DNA of 52,280 nt from Candidatus Dormiibacterota bacterium. Lineage in GTDB: Bacteria > Chloroflexota > Dormibacteria > Aeolococcales > Bog-877. Made by a program: the position numbers and the translations under genes. The notes below the pieces were generated by a model, which made no database searches, was not told the DNA's origin, and saw only the letters and a program-made list of their open reading frames with translations. The first letter of the stretch is position 1. Each line of letters opens with the position of its first letter. Positions 47,511-52,280 of this stretch are shown piece by piece. The stretch covers positions 1 through 52,280 of the forward strand of contig DAHUZI010000103.1 of assembly GCA_027306595.1 (NCBI GenBank). The letters run 5' to 3'.

Positions 47511-48956
47511 ATGCGACCCAGCACCCCGTCGAGCCCGTCCGCGGCCGCCATCCGCCGCGAGGCGGCGGCCCGTCGCTCGCTTCGGCTGCCCCGGACCTGG
47601 GGGTTCCGGCCGAGCGATGCCGCCCTGCTCGTGCTCGGCAACGCCGTCGTCATCGTCGTGATGTGGACGCGCCACGGCCAACTCGGCCACCTCGCCAGCC
47701 CCGGGGCGGTCTTCACCGCCATCGGCCAGATCACCGCCCTCCTCGGCACCTACAGCGCCCTGGTCCAGGTGGTCCTCATGTCCCGCAGCCCGTGGCTGGA
47801 CGACCTCTTCGGGATCGATCGCATCGCCGGATGGCACCGCTGGCTGGGCTTCGCCACCGTCGACCTCATCGCCGCCCACGTCGTCTTCAGCACCCTCGGC
47901 TTCGCCACCGCCGACGGCCGCTCCTTCCTCGCCCAGACCGGGGTCTTCCTCTCCAGCTACCCCTACATGCTGATGGCTTACGTCGGCTTTGCGCTCTTCG
48001 TCCTCATCGCCGTCGTCTCGGTGCGGCTGGCCCGCCGGCGCCTCACCCAGGAGCGCTGGCACTTCATCCACCTCTACATCTACCTGGCGATCGCCCTCAG
48101 CTTCGGCCACCAGCTCGCGGTCGGCAGCGACTTCCTCCACGACCCGGTCGCCCTCGCCTACTGGGTCGGCCTCTATGGCGCGGCCGTGCTCCTCGTCATC
48201 CTCTTCCGGGTGGCGATTCCGGCGCGGATCGCGCTGCGGCACCGGCTCACGGTCCAGCGGGTCGTCTCCGAGACCCCGGACGTGGTGTCGATCTACATCA
48301 CCGGCCGGCGGCTCGGCGAGCTCCCCATGCGGGCGGGCCAGTTCTTCAAGTTCCGGTTCCTGAGCCGGGAGCTCTGGTGGCAGGTCCACCCGTTCTCGCT
48401 CTCGGCCGCGCCCAACGGCGAGTTCCTGCGCATCACCGTCAAGCACGTGGGCGACTTCACCGGCCAGCTGCGCGGGCTTCACCGGGGGACGCCCGTTGTC
48501 CTCGAGGGGCCCTTCGGCCTCTTCACGACGGTGCGCCGGCGTCGCCCCCGCGCGCTCCTGATCGCGGGGGGCATCGGCGTCACCCCGCTGCGGTCCTTGA
48601 TCGAGGAGATGCCCGAGCGCAAGGCCAAGCCGACGTCGGCCCGGTCCGGCAAGGACGCGATGACCCTGCTCTACCGGGCGCGCAGCTGGGATGACGTCGT
48701 ATTCAAGGCCGAGCTGGACGAGCTGATGGCCTCCCGCGGCGGGGTTGTCGAGTACGTGATCGGCCGGCGCGGCCATGACGTCAAGCCCCATCCCCTCGCG
48801 CCCCGCGAGCTCATCCGCACCGTTCCCGACCTGCGCGAGCGGGATATCTTCGTCTGCGGCCCAAAGGAGCTGGTCACCGAGGTGATCGCGAGCCTTCGCG
48901 CCCTCGAGGTGCCCGCGAACCAGGTTCACGTCGAGCGCTTCGCCCTGCTCACCTGA
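47511..48956 (+). CDS. Ferric-reductase-like transmembrane flavocytochrome
   Basis: The 481-aa membrane protein combines a heme b core and a cytoplasmic ferredoxin-NADP-reductase-type module. Several spans lie between about 35 and 245; candidate heme-ligand His residues are in WHRWLGF, LIAAHVVF, WHFIHLY and SFGHQLAV. FAD binds at HPFSLSAAP, following AGQFFKFRF. The NAD(P) part has IAGGIGVTPLRSL and ends IFVCGPKELV. It would move electrons from cytoplasmic NAD(P)H through FAD and heme to the outer face, where the FMN-binding protein encoded next can accept them. It is the first gene of the operon, divergent from the two-component system. Confidence 0.9.
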   Translation: MRPSTPSSPSAAAIRREAAARRSLRLPRTWGFRPSDAALLVLGNAVVIVVMWTRHGQLGHLASPGAVFTAIGQITALLGTYSALVQVVLMSRSPWLDDLFGIDRIAGWHRWLGFATVDLIAAHVVFSTLGFATADGRSFLAQTGVFLSSYPYMLMAYVGFALFVLIAVVSVRLARRRLTQERWHFIHLYIYLAIALSFGHQLAVGSDFLHDPVALAYWVGLYGAAVLLVILFRVAIPARIALRHRLTVQRVVSETPDVVSIYITGRRLGELPMRAGQFFKFRFLSRELWWQVHPFSLSAAPNGEFLRITVKHVGDFTGQLRGLHRGTPVVLEGPFGLFTTVRRRRPRALLIAGGIGVTPLRSLIEEMPERKAKPTSARSGKDAMTLLYRARSWDDVVFKAELDELMASRGGVVEYVIGRRGHDVKPHPLAPRELIRTVPDLRERDIFVCGPKELVTEVIASLRALEVPANQVHVERFALLT

Positions 48957-48966
48957 GGCCATTGCC

Positions 48967-49506
48967 ATGCCGATCCGTGCCGCCGCCACCCTCGCCGCCA
49001 CCGCCATCGCCGTCATCCTCATGGTGAGCTTCCGCACCCCGCCGGCCGCCCCAGTCACGGCCCTGCCGGCGGCCTCCGCCACGACGTCCCCCAACCCCTC
49101 GCCCACGGCGACCCCGACCGCGACGCCGTCGGGCGCCCCGCCCGCCGGAGGCGGCCGACCGACGCCGCGATCGACCCCAACCCCGGCCCCGACCGCCAGC
49201 CCCGCCGCGGCCGGGTCCGCGGGGACGAAGAGCGGGACGTTCACCGGCCGCACGGTCAACGTCTACTACGGCAACGTGCAGATCGCGCTCCTCTACGCCG
49301 GCGGCAAGATCGTCAACGTGCGGGCGCTCCAGTACCCCAACGACAACCCCCAGTCCTCCTACATCAACTCCCAGGCCCTACCCCTGCTGCGCCAGGAGGT
49401 GCTGAAGATCCAGAGCGCTCGGATCAACGGGGTCAGCGGCGCCACCTACACGAGCTACGGCTTCTACGAGTCGCTCACCTCGGCGCTCAAGCTCGCCGGT
49501 GCGTGA
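48967..49506 (+). CDS. Exported FMN-binding domain protein
   Basis: The 179-aa protein has an N-terminal membrane anchor or signal (about 5-22), a long Pro/Thr/Ala-rich linker (about 25-85) that would span the cell envelope, and a C-terminal FMN-binding domain. The covalent attachment motif is SGATYTS, with Thr near residue 160 as the expected flavinylation site. Such domains shuttle electrons outside the membrane. It lies 10 bp after the flavocytochrome gene and overlaps the flavin-transferase gene, so donor, carrier and maturation enzyme are encoded together. Confidence 0.93.
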   Translation: MPIRAAATLAATAIAVILMVSFRTPPAAPVTALPAASATTSPNPSPTATPTATPSGAPPAGGGRPTPRSTPTPAPTASPAAAGSAGTKSGTFTGRTVNVYYGNVQIALLYAGGKIVNVRALQYPNDNPQSSYINSQALPLLRQEVLKIQSARINGVSGATYTSYGFYESLTSALKLAGA

Positions 49507-50287
49507 GCCTGGCCGGGCTCACCGCCTGGTCGCGCCGGCCGCGGGGCTGCTCCGCCGGGAGCCGCTCATGGGGACCGTGGTCACCGTCGACGTCCGCACC
49601 CCCGGCCTCGGCCCCGCCCTCGACCGGGTCTTCGCCTGGTTCCACGAGGTCGACGAGGTCTTCAGCCCCTTCCGGGAGACGAGCGAGATCAGCCAGCTGG
49701 GCCGCGGCGCGATCGGCCTCGGCGACTGCCGGGGGGAGGTCCGGGAGGTCCTGGGCCTCTGCGCCGAGGTGACGCGCCGCAGCGGGGGCGCCTTCGACAT
49801 CCACGGCTCCGGCCGGCTCGACCCCTCGGGGCTGGTCAAGGGCTGGTCGGCCGAGCGGGCTGCGGCCCTCCTCACCCGGATGGGGGCCCGCGACTTCCTC
49901 GTCGACGCCGGGGGCGACCTCGTCGCCCGGGGAGGGGCGCTGCCGGATCCCAGTTGGCGGATCGGGATCCGCCACCCCGTCGATCACGACCAGCAGGCCG
50001 CGGTGCTGGCGATCCGGGATCGGGCGGTGGCGACCAGCGGCACCTACGAGCGCGGCCCCCACATCCTCGACCCGCGTACGGGTCGACCGGCGGACGGTCT
50101 CCTCAGCATGACCGTGGTCGGGCCCAGCCTCACCTACGCCGATGCCTACGCGACCGCCGCCTTCGTGATGGGGGAGGGGGGCGCGACCTGGGTCGCCGGG
50201 ATCGCCGGCTACGACGCCCTCATGCTCACCCGCGACCACCGGATGGTCTGGACGAAAGGGCTCGACGAGCTGCTGGTCCGGGACTGA
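49499..50287 (+). CDS. apbE: FAD:protein FMN transferase
   Basis: This 262-aa enzyme transfers FMN from FAD to the Thr of SGAT motifs. Family landmarks are LMGTVVTVDVRTP near the start, FDIHGSGRLDPSGLVKGWSAER (read in parts), LVDAGGDLVARGG, ATSGTYERG and HILDPRTGRPADG, then the metal-site region TYADAYATAAFVMG. There is no signal peptide or lipobox, unlike many ApbE proteins, so it may act in the cytoplasm or the N-terminus is mispredicted. I take the GTG at 49499, giving an 8-nt overlap with the FMN-binding protein, its obvious substrate; the ATG at 49568 would cut into the first strand. Confidence 0.93.
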   Translation: MREPGRAHRLVAPAAGLLRREPLMGTVVTVDVRTPGLGPALDRVFAWFHEVDEVFSPFRETSEISQLGRGAIGLGDCRGEVREVLGLCAEVTRRSGGAFDIHGSGRLDPSGLVKGWSAERAAALLTRMGARDFLVDAGGDLVARGGALPDPSWRIGIRHPVDHDQQAAVLAIRDRAVATSGTYERGPHILDPRTGRPADGLLSMTVVGPSLTYADAYATAAFVMGEGGATWVAGIAGYDALMLTRDHRMVWTKGLDELLVRD

Positions 50288-50319
50288 CGGCCGCGGGCGC
50301 CGGCGGACTCGCCCCCGGC

Positions 50320-51192
50320 TCAGCCGGTGCCGGTGACGGGCGCCGCGGCCTGGTCCTCGGGGTCCGAGAGGTCGGCGAGGCGCAGCAGCCCGGGGCCGTA
50401 GCGGACCTCCAGCTCCTGGGTGAAGTCGGCGTAGATCCGCTGCACGAAGAGGTCGTGGCGGATGTACGCCTTGACCAGGCCCGCGACCAGCGGCGCGTCG
50501 GCGCAGAAGCCCGCGGCGTCGCGGCCGTCGCGGGCCACCGCCCACAGCGACCAGGCGGAGTCGACGACCACCGCGACGTGGCGCGTGTGGCGGCCGGGGT
50601 GAATGGTGCCCTCGGTGCTCGCGTGGCGCACCACCCGTCCCGGGGGCCGCCGGAACGGCAGCGGCCCGAAGTGGACGATGGCGAAGGTGACCCCCCGGGC
50701 GGCCGCCTGGGCGATGGCGGCACCGAGCGGCTCGAGCTCCTGGGTTCGGGCGTGGACGTACACCCGCTGGCGGGCGCCCTCGATCGCCGCCGCCGCCCGC
50801 TCCAGCCCGCGCTCGAAGCTGTCGACGCGGGTGATGGCCAGGAGCCGCTCGGTCGCGCCGGCCACCGGCAGGCGGTCGAGGTCGTCCCGGGCCGCCGTCA
50901 CCCGGTCGCGGAACTCCTCCTCGAGATGGTGCAGGAGCTCCGACGGCGGCACCGCCGCATAGCGGGCGGGGCGCTCGCCGGTCTGGATCGCGGCTCGCCG
51001 TTCCACCAGCCGTCGAAGGGTCTCGTAGACCTTGGGCTGGGGTACGCCGGTCGAGTTGGAGAGCCCATAGCCGGTCGCTCCGTCGCTGGTGAGCAGGCCG
51101 ACGTAGGTCCGCGCCTCGTAGTGGGAGAAGCCCAACTCGACCAGGCGGGCGACGATCCGGTCGGTCTGATCAGGCACCTTGGCCTTGGCCAC
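50320..51192 (-). CDS. TrmB-family transcriptional regulator
   Basis: This 290-aa regulator of TrmB type is frequent in archaea and Chloroflexota. The N-terminal winged helix is GFSHYEARTYVGLLTSDGAT followed by VPQPKVYETLRRLVERR and GERPARYAAVPPSELL. A helical dimerisation segment leads into a phospholipase-D-like sugar-sensing domain (VYVHARTQELEPLG; GVTFAIVHFG). I choose the GTG at 51190-51192 because the winged helix should begin about 15 residues later; the frame extends far upstream but reads as non-coding. It is convergent with apbE and has no obvious target gene next to it. Confidence 0.85.
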   Translation of the reverse strand: MAKAKVPDQTDRIVARLVELGFSHYEARTYVGLLTSDGATGYGLSNSTGVPQPKVYETLRRLVERRAAIQTGERPARYAAVPPSELLHHLEEEFRDRVTAARDDLDRLPVAGATERLLAITRVDSFERGLERAAAAIEGARQRVYVHARTQELEPLGAAIAQAAARGVTFAIVHFGPLPFRRPPGRVVRHASTEGTIHPGRHTRHVAVVVDSAWSLWAVARDGRDAAGFCADAPLVAGLVKAYIRHDLFVQRIYADFTQELEVRYGPGLLRLADLSDPEDQAAAPVTGTG

Positions 51193-51844
51193 GCAGAGGA
51201 CTCCCCGGTATCCGCCCCCAGGTCGCCATCGCGGTCCCGGTGGGCTCCGCGGCCGCCCCTGGTCACGGCCCGGTGCCTCAAGCGTACTGCCTCCGGGCGG
51301 CGCAGGGTCCGGCCGCCGATGGACGAGCGAGACACCGGAACCGGGCCCGCCGCGCGCGGCGCGCCCGGTTCCGGACGGCCGCGTCCGCCCGTCGCTCCGC
51401 TGGGCTCCGGGGCGCATCGGGCCATCCGGGCGGACGGGGGCCGGCCGTGCCCGCGTCCGCCCGCCCCGCGGTGGGCCGGGACCCACTCCCTGACCCGCGG
51501 CCGCGGGGCGGGCCCCGCACCCCAGTGGATTGCGGGGCCGACGAATGGTGGACGAAGCCGAGACGCTCAGCGTCGAGGGGGCGGTGGCCGGCTGAGCTCG
51601 GGCAAGCCATCCGCGGCGCCCGCGCCCGGGGCCTTTGGCGGCGGATCCGGCTCGGCGGGGTGCAGGGCCCAGCTGGCGCGCTGGCGCGCCAGCCTCGGGC
51701 GCGTGGCGGCTCCCGGGACGCGTCGGCGGCCCGCCGGCGGGCAGGGTGGCGCTTCGGCAGGTGCCGCCCGGTCTCGAACCCCCTAGGCTGGTGCCACGGG
51801 CCGGTTCGGCGCCGGCCGGTGGGGCGCAGACGGAGGGATCGGCC
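51193..51844. other. Gene-poor 650-bp region with a strong stem
   Basis: No frame here looks like a gene. A perfect 9-bp stem, GCTGGCGCG (51672-51680) with CGCGCCAGC (51685-51693) around CTGG, and a smaller dyad GACGCT-C-AGCGTC near 51570 are the only structures. CTAGGCT around 51784 could be a -10 box for the YtxH-like gene, without a clear -35. Confidence 0.4.
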
Positions 51845-52264
51845 ATGGCCTACTGGCGTGGACTCGTCCACGGCACGATCTGCGGCATCGTGGTCGGCGT
51901 GTTGGTTGCCCCCCGCTCGGGGCGGGAGACTCGGGTGCAGCTCGAGAGGTCGGCCCGGCGCTGGACCGGCCGCGGCCAGCGGGTGGCCGCCGGGACCGAG
52001 TCCGCCTGGCGCCAGGCCGAGCCCGTGGTCCGGGCCGCCGCCAAGGGGATGGGCGGCCTCGCCCACACCGCGCACCCGCTGGTCGAGCGTGCGGCCCAGC
52101 GGGTCGCGGAGATCGCAGCCCGCCGCGGCGAGACGATCGACGCGGTCGCCGCCGGACCGGCCCCAGCGGGGCCGGGCGCCAATGGGCGGGCGGCCGGGTC
52201 GGGGCCGCCAGACCTCGGTGCGTCCGGCCCCACCCCCGGCGCGGATCCGGGCGCCCGGGCGTGA
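51845..52264 (+). CDS. YtxH-like membrane protein
   Basis: The 139-aa product begins MAYWRGLVHGTICGIVVGVL, a glycine-rich membrane anchor, followed directly by APRSGRETR, the APxSGxETR motif that marks YtxH-type stress proteins. A basic helical segment (VQLERSARRW to about residue 95) and a Pro/Gly/Ala-rich tail complete it. The function of this family is unknown; Gram-positive homologues belong to general stress regulons. The start is set by the anchor; upstream codons are non-coding in character. It ends 16 bp before the window edge. Confidence 0.75.
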   Translation: MAYWRGLVHGTICGIVVGVLVAPRSGRETRVQLERSARRWTGRGQRVAAGTESAWRQAEPVVRAAAKGMGGLAHTAHPLVERAAQRVAEIAARRGETIDAVAAGPAPAGPGANGRAAGSGPPDLGASGPTPGADPGARA

Positions 52265-52280
52265 GCGCGCCCGGCCACCC

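Noticed and set aside
1-52280. CRISPR array, rRNA genes, phage structural genes, toxin-antitoxin or defence systems
   Set aside because: No regularly spaced repeats, rRNA segments, capsid or tail genes, or recognisable defence proteins were found; the only mobile-element genes are the IS630 transposase and the integrase.

Overview
The window is about 52 kb of very GC-rich bacterial DNA with tightly packed genes, strong G/C preference at third codon positions and many 1-4 nt gene overlaps. A putative deazaflavin (F420)-type reductase, a cupin-type glucose-6-phosphate isomerase, SHOCT and YtxH-like small proteins, TrmB and UTRA-GntR regulators and several LivK/RbsB-type uptake systems fit a soil or freshwater Chloroflexota (Limnocylindria/Dormibacteria-like) or deep actinobacterial lineage. 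That assignment is inference; no rRNA or other phylogenetic marker is present.

Layout. (1) 1-3733: accessory DNA. A complete IS630-family element (1-1116) begins at the first base. It is followed by a conserved 61-aa gene flanked by two copies of a palindrome-bearing repeat, a membrane-anchored hypothetical, and a tyrosine recombinase lying 52 nt from the 3' end of tRNA-Phe(GAA). This looks like one end of an island integrated at the tRNA; the other end lies outside the window. (2) 3734-7848: chromosomal housekeeping genes: tRNA-Phe, a monofunctional peptidoglycan glycosyltransferase, a thiolase, a cold-shock protein coupled to an unknown gene, and a thioredoxin/TPR protein. (3) 7955-16453: a LivKHMGF-type ABC importer operon that continues into a ThDP-dependent enzyme split by a frameshift and a CocE/NonD-like protein lacking two of its three expected catalytic residues.

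(4) 16975-34632: the most striking part. A minus-strand run of 16 genes starts at a GntR/UTRA regulator: FGGY kinase, two Gfo/Idh/MocA oxidoreductases, a zinc alcohol dehydrogenase, cupin phosphoglucose isomerase, 2-hydroxyacid dehydrogenase, KDPG-type aldolase, shikimate-dehydrogenase-like protein, three xylose-isomerase-like TIM barrels, an RbsABC-type importer and a fucose-isomerase-like protein. A divergent phosphotriesterase-family lactonase sits opposite the regulator. Twelve consecutive junctions overlap by 1 or 4 nt. Together they form a self-contained uptake and catabolic pathway for a sugar, polyol or glycoside that I cannot match to a described route.

(5) 34878-38275: a small patchy region with an F420-type reductase, a frameshifted SDR, its TetR neighbour and about 1 kb of apparently decayed DNA. 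(6) 38276-45412: a minus-strand operon of two ACMSD-type amidohydrolases, an SDR, an aryl-acid AMP ligase, an orphan molybdopterin hydroxylase large subunit and an OsmC-like protein, probably for aromatic or cyclic acids. (7) 45436-50287: a two-component system divergent from a flavin electron-transfer module (ferric-reductase-like membrane flavocytochrome, FMN-binding protein, ApbE flavin transferase), with 11-bp-phased direct repeats between them. (8) 50320-52264: a TrmB-like regulator, a gene-poor stretch and a YtxH-like membrane protein.
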